This document shows, piece after piece, positions 36,903 to 47,816 of a stretch of 64,000 nucleotides of DNA. Below the pieces are notes generated by a model. The model saw only the letters and a list, made by a program, of their open reading frames with translations, was not told the origin of the DNA and did no database searches. Each line of letters starts with the position of its first letter. Within the stretch, counting starts at the first letter, position 1. Source of the DNA: Tetradesmus obliquus (taxonomy: Eukaryota; Chlorophyta; Chlorophyceae; Sphaeropleales; Scenedesmaceae); the NCBI GenBank assembly GCA_030272155.1, contig CP126205.1, positions 2,840,501 to 2,904,500 on the forward strand, given 5' to 3'. Position numbers and translations under genes: made by a program.

Positions 36903-39092
36903 TTGCTGCGTCAACAGTCAGGTGCTGCTTGCGAGCGAGGCTTGCTGTCTGCTACGTGCTTTTGCGGCCAGTTTTAGAGCATTATTGATCACGTACGCAC
37001 GCTGTTGCAGTTTGCAATTGTCTGGCCAACTGCAAAAATCAAAGCAAAATCAGGACATGGCAGCCATCATTGACTGGCAGCTGGGTGTCCGTTAAGCACG
37101 CAATACGCCGGAAGACGTGCTCAAGGTGGGTCAAGGGCCCGCAAATCAACCATACAGCCCCAGCAGCAAGCAGCGGCAGCAGCGGCAAGCCTCTCAGTAC
37201 CGGTAGGCAATGCCAGCAGCAACACACTGTGTTGGTGCCAGATTGTTGTCTGTAGCACAGTAGGCCAGCAGCTGCCCGACACGTGAGGCAGTGCACCACA
37301 ATGTGGAACGTGGGCCGTGTTCCAACCACCAACAAGCTCTGGCATGGAAGCAGCTGCCTGCAGTTGCCTGCAGGAAGCACAGCTGTGCAGCAATCAACAG
37401 CTGCGGCTCCGCTCGTGCGCTATCATGCAGCATGTGAGGCACACTGAAGTGTGGCATGCATAGACACCTGCATGCGTATATGGGCCTTGTGCGGCGCGCG
37501 AACAGGCGGCAGGTGACAGGCAACTGGCTTGACATGTTGCAAACATGGAGTGTGGCTGCAGCAGCCACACTGGCACCCATTCCCCGCGCGTGACGTGAGC
37601 CAAGGATCAGCCATGCAACCGAGCAAACATACCAGTTTCTGCTTCTTGAGAAGCAGCTTCTCAAGAACGTTGGTCCGTTTCAAGGCAGCAGTTGCATGCT
37701 GGCGCAGCAGCTGACTCAGAAAAGAGCAGTATTGCTAGAACTGCTGACGATTGAAGGGCAGTGGGGCTTCACTGCTTGCGTGCAGCGCTGTACCGTTGAA
37801 CACACTCAAGCATCCTAGCTGCAGCTGCTGTGTTACTGGCGGTGTTCACCACACGCCAAGGACAGTCATGTGTACGACATTTGTAATACAATACGACCCT
37901 ACTGCACCAGTTTCACTCATGTCAAAGGAGACAGCTTCCTCCCTCAAACGCTCCTACTCACAGCGCTGCTAGCAGGGCTCCAGCTATGCCTTGCACCACT
38001 ACTACTATCAGGTCGACCGAATGACACGTATAGTTGTGCTGCAACAAGCGTCAACAGTACTATTTTGACATGATCCAGCAGGCCAACCCCAGCACTTGCA
38101 CAGGACAAACATATACGTTTGTCATAAACAAGCGCAGCACAAGATACTCATGAGAAGCTAGCAGAAGCTTTGCTCCCATCATCACACTGTGCAAGAGCTT
38201 TGGTAGTGCTCACTCCAACAAACCCATGGGTCTGTTGCTGCTGCCACTGCAGCTGTGTGCTTCATGCCTACATGATGCAGTGTACCACTGGCAGTGCTGG
38301 GATTCCTCACCAAACCATCACAGCAGCACTTGGCAGCAGCAACATGTTTGATGAGCCACAGGTAAACGGGACACAATCTTGCACGCGCTTGCAGGAGCCC
38401 CGGAACCAGCACCTGGCCCAGCTCACTGTGTTCAACAAGTTGACCACAGACTGTTGACCCAGACAGTGCTGGGCTGTTCAAATCACCACCAACTCAACTG
38501 TCATGAACATACACTGGCCAGCAACAATGGCCTCTTGAAACACGGCTCACCACGCATGCCCTGTTGTAGCATGTTATAACAACCAGCATGCACGCGCATG
38601 CATAACCATAACTCATGTGCACTTGCAGTTTGTACGTTCAACTGCCCAATGTGCACCACCTTGTTATCTCGCAAAACCCACCAGCACGTCACTCTTGGAA
38701 CCTGCGGCAAACTACTCACGCTGGATCGATTGCTGTACAACAAAAAGTAGCAGCAGGATCGGGCACTCGACACTCAGCCACAGCCTCTGATCAGCAGCAA
38801 CTTGGCCAGTGCAAAACCACAAACATGGTCTGCTGCAGCTCATCATCACACCCAACAGGTCTCACCCTTTTAGAATGCACCTTTGAGGTGGTCACATACT
38901 GCAGCCCACTTACACCAGCGCTGCTGCTCCGCAGCTGCTCAGACAGATCCCAAGCCTACTGCTGCTGCTTGCCTGTGCTCCTGCTGCTGCTGCTGCTGAG
39001 CCGCTCCCATGCGGCAGCTGTTCCATGCTGCGTGCTGCATGCGGCTTGGAACACGCCATGCAGCGGCGTCAAAAACACGTTGCTGCTGTTGT
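35942..39092. other. Unresolved region upstream of the Tudor-like gene
   Basis: The missing 5' exons of the minus-strand Tudor-like gene should lie here, and the 3' UTR of the plastid-protein gene lies at its right end. One exon-like segment (37734-37633) is listed separately. Short ORFs on both strands show no recognisable motif. A 36-bp CTG-type run sits at 36868-36908. Confidence 0.4.
37633..37734 (-). CDS. Possible orphan exon, coiled-coil-like
   Basis: A 102-bp segment bounded by a TAG acceptor and a GTATGT donor reads 34 residues with no stop. It includes LSQLLRQHATAALKRT and NVLEKLLLKKQKL, which has heptad-like leucines and basic residues unlike the surrounding translations. It could be an upstream exon of the minus-strand Tudor-like gene or of an unrecognised gene. 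I could not connect it in phase to a neighbour. Confidence 0.3.
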
Positions 39093-40909
39093 TTACTGCT
39101 TGCCGTTGCTCTTCTGCTGCGCCTTGTACTTGCTGTATTCACTGGCCCAGATGATGGGCTTCACCTCCTGCGGCAGCAGCAGCAGCAGCAGCACGGAGAC
39201 TACTCGACCATACGACATGCTGCAAGATCTGCTATATGCCGCGCATGCAGAGATCAGCATGCAACCGCGCTAGTACTGTAGTGCTGCGGCAGCCATGCCC
39301 TGTGGCTGTCAGCAGCCCTAGCAGCCATACTGTGGTGGCCCTGCTGAGCTGCGCTGTCACAGCAGCTATGGCAGCAGAGCTCAGCATGCAACCGCGCTAC
39401 TGTAGTGCTGCGGCAGCCATACTGTAGTGGCCCTGCTGCGCTGCGCTGTAACAGACAATATGCCGGCAGTGCCGCACCTGCTTCTTTGTCTTGCCGCTGA
39501 AGTTGAGCAGCTTCTCCCCGATCTTCTTGAAGCCAGCCCAGGCGTCTGCACAGTCACACACAAGCACGCAGCAGAGCAGTATATGCCGTGAGATGCTGTC
39601 TGTATGCAGTGGAGCAGCCTCTCCCCAATCTTCTTGAAGCCAGCCCATGCGTCTGCACAGTCACACACAAGCACGCAGCAGAGCAGAATATGCCGTGAGA
39701 TGCTGTCTGTATGCAGTGGAGCAGCTTCTCGCCAATCTTCTTGAAGCCAGCCCACGCGTCTGCACAGTCACACACAAGCACGCAGCAAAGCATTATATGC
39801 CGTGAGATGCTGTCTGTATGCAGTGGAGCAGCTTCTCCCCAATCTTCTTGAAGCCAGCCCACGCGTCTGCGAACAAACACAACACACAGAAAGCAGCAGA
39901 TGGTAGGGGCCCTGGCGCTTGCAGGATCTTGCAAGATGACACACAAGCAAACTCAGCAGGGCTCCTTGCCCTCCCTCCACCACGCCCTGCTGACAAGATA
40001 CGAACGTTCCAGATCACTGGTGTGATCCAACTTTCTCGGCCATGTCATTGCTCGACTACACTGTAACACCATAAATAACATAGTAACATGGTAAAAAAAT
40101 AACACACCTGTCTCATCGGGGTCCACCCAGCCGTCGTCGGCGTAGGGGCTGCGCAGGTCGAATCGCTCCCCTGCATCATACTTGGGCATGCCAAAGGGCA
40201 GCAGCGGCACAACCAGCCCGCTGTTGGCTGTCTCGTCCTCCTTGTTCTTGTAGTTCTGTTTACAACAATTGACCGAGAAAGCAAAGCCAGCAGCAGCAGC
40301 AGCAGCAGCAAGCCATAATGCAGTGAGAATGCTGCCTCAACGCCGCCCGCTGCCGCAACCCTAATTGTTGTCCGCAGCAGCATCCATGGCTGCCACAGCA
40401 TAACACCCGCACTTCAGTCCACAAGCAGGCATGCAGGCTCATCAGCTGTTGCTGAGGCTGCTGAAAAGTCCAGTGCACATCAATACAGATAGATGCCGCT
40501 GCTGCTGCTGCCGCCAGCAGCTGCGCACCCCTCACTCCGTTGGTGAACGTAACAAACAGAACTCTGGCGTGCAAACAGGAGCTGCTGCTGCTGCTGCTGC
40601 TGCTAGCAGCTGCTCACCCTCCACCGCTCAGGGAACTGGCATACAAGACTACAGCATACCTAATGCCGGCATACAGGGAACTGGCATACACGACTACAGC
40701 ATACCTAACGCCGGCATACAGGGAACTGGCATACACGACTACAGCATACCTGACGCCGGCATGCAGGGAACTGGCATACACGACTACAGCATACCTAACG
40801 CCGGCATACAGGGAACTGGCATACGCGACTACAGCATACCTAACGCCGGCATACAGGGAACTGGCATACACGACTACAGCATACCTTACGCCGGCATACA
40901 GGAAGGTAG

Positions 40910-40941
<32 letters not shown>

Positions 40942-42429
40942 GCTTGCTGAAAACACTCATCGCAGCTGCTCACCCTCCAATCCTTCAGCGAATCCGGCAC
41001 ATTCGCACGATTGAAAACTCTGCAACACAGAAACCTGGTCTACAGAAAGGCGACACTGCTGGTGCTGCTGCTGCTGCGAGCGTCTCACCCTCCACTCCTT
41101 CAGCGAGTCTGGCATCTCGCCACGCCCCAGGGCCTCCCGCTCAGCCCGCCTGGCTGCCTTGCGTTCTGCCACAGTCTCCTGCAGGGCGCACATGCAGCAC
41201 CAGATGCTCAGCAAACAGCTAGCAAACACAGCAAACAGCAGCACATATATTATCCTGCAGTCGCACACAAAGCTCTGGCTGAATTGCGTCTGGCCACAGT
41301 CTCCTGCAAGGCACACACGCAGCAGCCACAGCAGCAGCTGCTCAGCAAACACCAGGCACACATGCTGTCCTGCATGCGAGCATGCGCTCACGCATACAGC
41401 TTATGATTGCGCTGCCACACCCTGCTGTGCAACCTTTTGCGCCTGCCTTGCAGGAATCAACACCTCCTGCACATGTTGAGCTCAGGTTACAGGAGATGAA
41501 AGCCCACAAAACGGTTACATGAACGCACCGCGACTTGTCTGCGGCGCTGGTTGGCGCCGTCCAGGGCCTTGCCGGAGCGGCGTGCCTCCAGCATCTCCTG
41601 CTGCGCCCTGAACATCTCTTCTTTTTCATAGTCCTTGTAGCTCTGCTCCTCGTTCTTCTTGCCCCTGCAGCAGCAGCAGCAGCAGCAGCAGCATTGTGGC
41701 AGCAGCATTGCTACAGTGATATGAAAGCAGCATGTGACAGTGCTGTACGGAGGGTGAGCCCTGTACATCGCTGCTATTTCATAGTCCTTGTAGCTCTGCT
41801 CCTCATTCTTCTTGCCCCTGCAGGAGCAGCAGCAGCATTGTGGCAGCAGCATTGCTACAGTGAAGTGAAAGCCGCATGTGACAGTGCTGAGCCCTGTACA
41901 TCGCTGCTTTCCCAGAGTCTCTGCGGCTCGTCTCCTCGTCCTGCTTGGCCCTGTGTTTGCCGCAGCAGCAGCAGCAGCATTGCTGGTGTGATGCGTGCAC
42001 TTGACGCTTCTATGCACACAGAGCTAGTATGTGACAGCAGAGCTTCCTGCAAGCCATATGCCTGTCATCAGTCGGCTGTAGCAGCCATATGCTTGCATGT
42101 GCGCTGACAAACTGTGCGGTGCTGCAGACATGATGGCTTTGTTGGTGCATGATGAAGCAAGCAGTGATTGAAGGCAAGCCAGTAAATCAGGCAGTTGATG
42201 GGTGGTGTGCATGTGTCTGTTGGGCAGCTGAATGTGCAGGTTCGGCAGGTGCCACATGCACCCTCAAGAAGCAGGCATGAACAGCAGCATGCTCACGTAG
42301 TGCAGCGCTGTTAGCACAGCTTAGGTCCACTGCTTACATGTACAATGAAAACTGTCTGTCAACAGCCGTATTCGGAAATTGCAGCTGGGGAGGCTGCTGT
42401 TGCTACTGCCAGACAGCAACTGCTAGATG

Positions 42430-42461
<32 letters not shown>

Positions 42462-42699
42462 CCTGTAAGACAGTCCAAGCCATGCGAGATCGCACTGTCG
42501 AGTCTGTTTAAAAAGTTGCTCGACGAGGCACACCATCACTCGGTGGATCTTGCTTACAGAAGCATGGTGCTGAACTTGGCCAGACCAACATCGCGGACAC
42601 TCACCATCCAAACAGCGCCTGTGTACGGACAGCAGTCCGCCTACTGACTGTTTGCTGCCTGCTTATGTTCAGAGTCGAGGAGCGGTGCATGAGTGCCAT
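39093..42699 (-). CDS. Predicted plastid-targeted protein of unknown function
   Basis: Six exons, 42699-42605, 41664-41529, 41178-41089, 40255-40108, 39545-39478 and 39167-39093, join in phase to a 203 aa protein. Residues 1 to about 30 (MALMHRSSTLNISRQQ, TVSRRTAVRTQA) are rich in Ser, Thr and Arg with no acid, a typical chloroplast transit peptide. The mature part is hydrophilic and charged: GKKNEEQSYKDYEKEEMF, QEMLEARRSGKALDGA, AERKAARRAERE, EMPDSLKEWRNYKNKEDE, VVPLLPFGMPKYDAGERFDL, GWVDPDETDAWAGFKKIG and a C-terminal EVKPIIWASEYSKYKAQQ. There is no membrane span or catalytic motif. The definite motif texture suggests a conserved family, but I cannot name it. Three of its exons have duplicated edges. 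Confidence 0.8.
39546..39872 (-). repeat. 107-bp array of plastid-protein exon 5 5' edge
   Basis: Three extra copies of the exon start (DAWAGFKKIGEKLL) with acceptor and ~65 bp of intron precede exon 5. The acceptor landmark lies at 39542, 39649, 39756 and 39863, an exact 107 bp period. Copies are almost identical. Only the copy nearest the stop continues into LNFSGKTKKQ and a donor. Confidence 0.9.
40631..40905 (+). repeat. 45-bp intronic minisatellite, six units
   Basis: Six units beginning GGGAACTGGCATACACGACT repeat with an exact 45 bp period inside the intron between exons 3 and 4 of the plastid-protein gene. The period is 15 codons, so a plus-strand ORF reads RELAYTTTAYLTPAY repeatedly, but this lies in an intron on the opposite strand. 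A CTG run abuts the right end. Confidence 0.92.
40955..40990 (-). repeat. Copy of plastid-protein exon 3 3' edge with donor
   Basis: The exon end (coding PDSLKEWR) and GTGAG donor recur ~110 bp downstream as PDSLKDWR plus donor. A weaker trace is near 40612-40630. Confidence 0.8.
41285..41312 (-). repeat. Copy of plastid-protein exon 3 5' edge with acceptor
   Basis: About 25 bases around the CTGCAG acceptor and the ETVA start of exon 3 recur ~125 bp upstream of the exon in transcription order. Confidence 0.6.
41745..41965 (-). repeat. Two copies of plastid-protein exon 2 5' edge with acceptor
   Basis: Copies of the GKKNEEQSYKDYE start follow CAG-rich acceptors at about 41760-41822 (nearly exact) and 41890-41955 (diverged, AKQDEETSRRDSG). 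Both share the adjoining ACAGTGCTG-type intron sequence. Confidence 0.85.
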
Positions 42700-43682
42700 G
42701 TTGAGCTGGAGTGGCCGTAAGTGGTTTGAGCAAAGCACTTCGAGCTGCAAACGCTTTGCTAGAATGGGTGCAAACCGTCATTACAACGTCGCTTGTGCAA
42801 AGGCAGTGGCCAATGCTCGATCTCGTGCTAAACCTCCCGCGCCTTCTGCAGCTTGCATTCCTTCAGCTGGTGAGACTCCAGCAGCAACTGCCGGTATAAG
42901 TTCCTAATCAACTAGGCATTTAATTACTATGTGTGTGGTTTGGAAAGCTCACCGGTTGCTAGTTCAAACGAGTGCTACACGCTTACCGGTGATGCTGCCG
43001 AATACCGACCTGTGCTGCACAGATAGCCAGCCAACATAAACTTCTGTCACGTACAACGCATATAATAAAAAACTTATAGCCGAAACTGACAATAATAGCA
43101 TGCTGGTGCACTTGTCGGAGTGAGAGACCAGTCACCGGGACCTGCAGAGAGGGCCCTGTCCTGTACGGACACTGTTTAAAACACAGGTAACATCAGATAC
43201 CTTTGTTGTGCATAACGATGGTGCTCAATGTACCTGGGGACCTTTTGCGCGCGCAGTGGCGGGCGTCCTTTTTGCTACCGCTTTTGCAGTCTGCACACAT
43301 GCCCCTGAAGCAGCTGCAATGGTTCAACTACAACAAATAACGACTTTATTTTTTGTTTAAGAGTATCCGGGCGCCGATGTTCCGCGTGTTGCTTCAGTTT
43401 CTGCCGCTTGTGCTGTGTGTGCTGCCTGACTGGCAGGAAAGCTGGGGTCGGCACTCAGCACGTGTGCGTTTCCGGAGGCTTGCAGCGACCATGGGGCGGT
43501 CGCTGCAGCCAAGGCAACGCCACGAGCCCCGCAGGTATGCAGCAGGCACGCGCTCAACCTTGCCAGCACCGACAACTGTACTGCTGATCCATCAGCTGCG
43601 CAACGACAGCAGCAGCATGCACTCTAGAACAGCAAGGCCGTAGCACACAGGAATTTTAAATGCATACATAGATGCACCTACC
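42700..43682. promoter_or_regulatory. Divergent intergenic region, plastid gene and kinase
   Basis: The 983 bp between the two predicted start codons should include both promoters. It is AT-richer near 42,900-43,100 and lacks CAG repeats. A possible upstream kinase exon with an ATG and GTATGC donor at 43491-43533 was considered, but its phase does not fit the next exon. No specific element was recognised. Confidence 0.4.
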
Positions 43683-44321
43683 ATGCCATGCCACAATTCC
43701 ATCGCCACACAGCCTCATTTCACCTCCCACTGTCCACACCCCACTTTCCTGCAGGCACCCTCCGGCCCCTTCCCACCAGATCTATCACTGGACGCTTTCC
43801 TGCAAGCCAGCTTCTGCCTGGAGGATCATGCCACGTCAGTAGCACAAAAGAGTGAGAGAAGCACCTCCAGCTTCTTCTCACACTCCAGCGGCAGCGTCAC
43901 TACCAACCAGCCAAGGCCGTCACTGCTGCGGAGGCTGATCATCCGCAGGACCAGCAACAGCAGCAGCAGCAGTGGCGGTGGCAGCACCACTGCCTCCCAC
44001 AGCATCCTAGATCAAGCCAACGCCACAGCATCCAACAGCACCAGCAACAGCCGCAGCAGCAGGAGCCAGAAGCTCGTTCCAGCTAACCGGGCGTCCTCTG
44101 CAGCTGCTCTGATCATCCGGGAAAAGTCTCGGATGGCAGCAGGGGCTATTCCTAGAGCTAAGTCATTCGCCCCGCCATCAAACAAAGATAAAGGATCTGA
44201 CAGGCAACAGCCTGATCTGCAGCAGCAGGTGATGGACTGGCATGAAGCAGGCGTGTGCTGCACTGTGCAGGCTGTACCAGCCGATAGCAGGAATGCAAGC
44301 AAAGGTACGGCAGCACATCTG

Positions 44322-44353
<32 letters not shown>

Positions 44354-44843
44354 GGGTGTGGTTGTCCAGCCCCAGCACGCGGCAGCAGCAACTGCTGCTG
44401 CGCTGCGTCAAAAGGTACTGAAGGCATCCAACAGGCGGGTGACCATCAGCGCTGACTCAGATGGTGATGACGAGGAGCAGCAGCAGCAGCAGCAGCAGGT
44501 GCAGATCTCAGCTGCATCGAGCATTAGCTTCGGCATGCAGCAGCCATATGAGCTGCATGGCTTTGCCGGTCCTGCTGCTGACATCAGCGGCAGCAGCAGC
44601 AGCAGCTGCAGCGGCGACAGCAACAGGCAAGCCAGCCAGCAGCACAGCGGGCAGCAGCAGCAATCACAAGGAGGCTCCAGCTCTGCCGGGAGCGACGCGT
44701 GCAGTGCAGTGAGCCAGCAGCAGCAGCAGCAGCAGCAGCAGTTTGCGGTTCACTCGCTGGAACAGGCGCTGAAGGCCTCTGTGCAGCAGGTGGCTGCATC
44801 ATCTGTGATGCAAGCCATCAAGGCTTCCTTTGGCTCCAACACT

Positions 44844-44881
<38 letters not shown>

Positions 44882-44967
44882 AACTGCTGGAGGCCCTGCA
44901 GGCGTGCTGCTGTCAGAGTCAGGCAAGCAAGCCAGGGACACAGCATGTGCCGGGCCGAAGCAGCAAG

Positions 44968-45007
<40 letters not shown>

Positions 45008-45284
45008 GAAGGGTGTATTCAAGCCTCGTCCGCCCAGTGGAGTGGCCCACCAAAGATCCAGGCCTGGGGTACAGCTTCGGCAGTCGTCATCTGCTGCACT
45101 TGTTACCCCTGCATCCTCAGCACCTGGCAGCCGCGCAGGAGCAGCAGCAGCAGCAGCAGTAGCAGCAAGCAGCCACACAGCCAGCCCAGTGGTGCTTCCA
45201 TCCGCACAGCAGCAGCAGCAGCAGCAGCAGCAGGCAAGGCTGCAGCAGCGGCAGCACCAAACCGCCGGCGGTGCGGACGGTAGC

Positions 45285-45316
<32 letters not shown>

Positions 45317-47203
45317 TGGCAGCCTGAGCCGCAGTGCTGGCGGTGCTGCACCTGTTGCTGCTGCTCAGACCCGGATTGGCTGTGCACCTATTGCAGTGGC
45401 GAAGCACTGCCCCGCAGACCTTCAGGCACACACCTGGTGAGCAGCACGCTGTTGAAAGCTGCTACGGCTGTGTGGTGTGTATGCTCGACCCTGCACTATC
45501 ACATTGTGTGCACACCTGCTTACGGTTTCCACATTGCGGTGGCCAAGCACTGTTCTGCAGAGCTTCAGGCGCACACTTGGTGAGCGGGCCTCGCTAGCAT
45601 CACATGTATGATGCTACATGTCACATGCATGGTGTTACGTATACGTAGTAGGCTGCTTTAAGTGTCACATGTATGATGTCACATGTCACATGTATGTTAC
45701 ATGTCACATGCATGATGTTACATGTCATATGTATGATGCTAAGTGTGACCAGCACCCTTGCACGCGACTTGGTGGCCCTGCTGTCTTGCCCACAGGCAGC
45801 CACAGGATCTTGTGCAGACACACCAGCTGTCCGCAGCAGAGTTTGTGGCGGTGCTGCAGGGCTGATCAGACACTGTGCGTCCCCACGCATGTGACTTCGT
45901 GTTGCCCTGCTTTCTTGCCCGCAGGCAGCCGCAAGATTTTGTGCAGACGCACAAGCTGTACAAAGGCAAGATTGCAGCTGTGCTGCAGGGCTAAGCAAGC
46001 TTGGCGTGCATGTGATTTTCATTGCGCTGCTGTCTTGCCCGCAGGCAGCCGCAGGACTTCCTGCAGACACGCTACCTGTACCAAGGCAAGATCGCGCCGC
46101 TGCTGGGTGTTGCTGCTGGCTATTATGTGAACCCAGGTTGCAGCTAACCAATACATGAATATGTGCCGCACTGCACGTTTGCAGGCAGCCGCAAGACTTT
46201 GTGCAGACACACAAGCTGTACGAAGGCAAAATTGCAGCAGTGCTGCAGGGCTACCATGCAGGCTCGGGGAGGCCGCTGGCGCTCAAGGTGTATACGCGGC
46301 AGCGGCTGGACGTGATGGAGCGCTTCCAGGTAGGTATGAAGTTCTCGGGTGTGAAGTTTTGGTGTGAAGTTTTGGTGTGGACATGAGTGTGAGGTTGGTG
46401 GCCGCTGGCGCTCAAGGTGTACACGCGGCAGCGGCTGGACGTGATGGAGCGCTTCCAGGTGGGTGTGAAGATGAGGCGGAAGTTCTGGGTGTGAAGTTCT
46501 GAGTGGGAAGTTGTGGTGTGAACACGACTGAGAGGAGTGCACATCCGGCAGCGCCTGGATGTAATGAAGCGCTTCCAGGTGCAAAGGCCGAGGTGCGACT
46601 GGTTCTGCAACGCGTTGTTCTGTGCTTTGCTGCAAGCAGCTGCTGCATGCTGCACGCTTCCACGCATGCGCTGCACACTGCGCTGCCTGGTGCTATACAC
46701 AGTTGTCACGCTCATCAGTTCCGTATCTTCTGTTGCTTTTGTAGCCTTCTTTTCCGTCCTTTCCTGCGGCTGGCGCGCGAGGTGTGCCTGCACATGCGCA
46801 CGTATTACCCCTGCTCCGTCCTGCAGTCATCCTGTTGTGCTGCTGCTTTTGTTGCTTGTATCTGCAACGATCACCGCCTTGCTTCCAGCTGGCGTGTGAG
46901 GTGTGCCTGCACATACGCAGCTGCCACCCCTGCATCACCAGTGCTCTCATCTTGTCCTGCTGCTGCTGTTGCTTATATGTGCTGTTATTACTGCAGCTGG
47001 CGCGTGAGGTGTGCCTGCACATGCGCAGCTGCCACCCCTGCATCGCCAGCCTGTATGCCGCCTACAAGGACACGCGCCACATCTACCTGCTGATGGAGCT
47101 GGCACCTAACGGCAACCTTTACCAGATGCTCATGGCGTTGCCTGTGCTCGCGGTGAGTGCAATAGATCTTTGATTGGAACTCGTCAGCCAGCAACTGTAT
47201 CTG

Positions 47204-47235
<32 letters not shown>

Positions 47236-47603
47236 TGCTGCAGCAGCAGCAGAAACAGCAGCTGGAAAGGTAAGCAGTTTGTTGAGCCAGGCTGCCAGCG
47301 CAGCAACAAGCATGCTGTATGCTTTTGCGCACATCAGATGAGCCACATCCACCTGCTGATGGAGCTAGCTCCTTGCGGCAACCTGTACCAGATGCTCATG
47401 GCGCTGAACCAGCGGTGAGTGCTGTGGAAATTTTGTGTACGGCTGCTGAGCCTGCTGTTGTGTGATGTGAGAGCAGCCCTGCAGCAGCAGCAGCAGCAGC
47501 AGCAGAGGGTGTTGCGCTGCGCATAGCAGCGATAGCATGAGCGCAGTGCTGGACGAATGGACGGCTGCTGTTGTACCTAGTTGCAAAGAAGGACAAATAG
47601 TGA

Positions 47604-47656
<53 letters not shown>

Positions 47657-47785
47657 AGGGCTGCCCCAAGTGCCTGGATGAGGCGCAGGCGGTGGTGGGT
47701 GTGATCCAGCCACTGCTGACTGCACTGGTCTACCTGCATGACCAGGGCATCATCCACAGGTGCGGCAGCAGCAGCAGTGGCAGTC

Positions 47786-47816
<31 letters not shown>

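Noticed and set aside
39546..39872. CRISPR-like array
   Set aside because: The units are direct 107-bp repeats of an exon edge with no short-repeat/unique-spacer structure, in a eukaryotic intron. The 40.6 kb and 54.4 kb arrays were rejected for the same reason.
40540..40950. Plus-strand repeat protein (RELAYTTTAYLTPAY units)
   Set aside because: The 45-bp minisatellite lies within an intron of a well-supported minus-strand gene. The open frame follows from the period being a multiple of three.
43491..43533. Upstream first exon of the kinase (ATG to GTATGC donor)
   Set aside because: Its two-base overhang does not match the phase of the acceptor at 43755, so it was not joined.
44158..45440. 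Long minus-strand and alternative-frame ORFs opposite the kinase N-terminus
   Set aside because: CAG runs read as poly-Gln, poly-Ala, poly-Ser, poly-Leu or poly-Cys in other frames. Only the plus frame joins in phase to the kinase exons.
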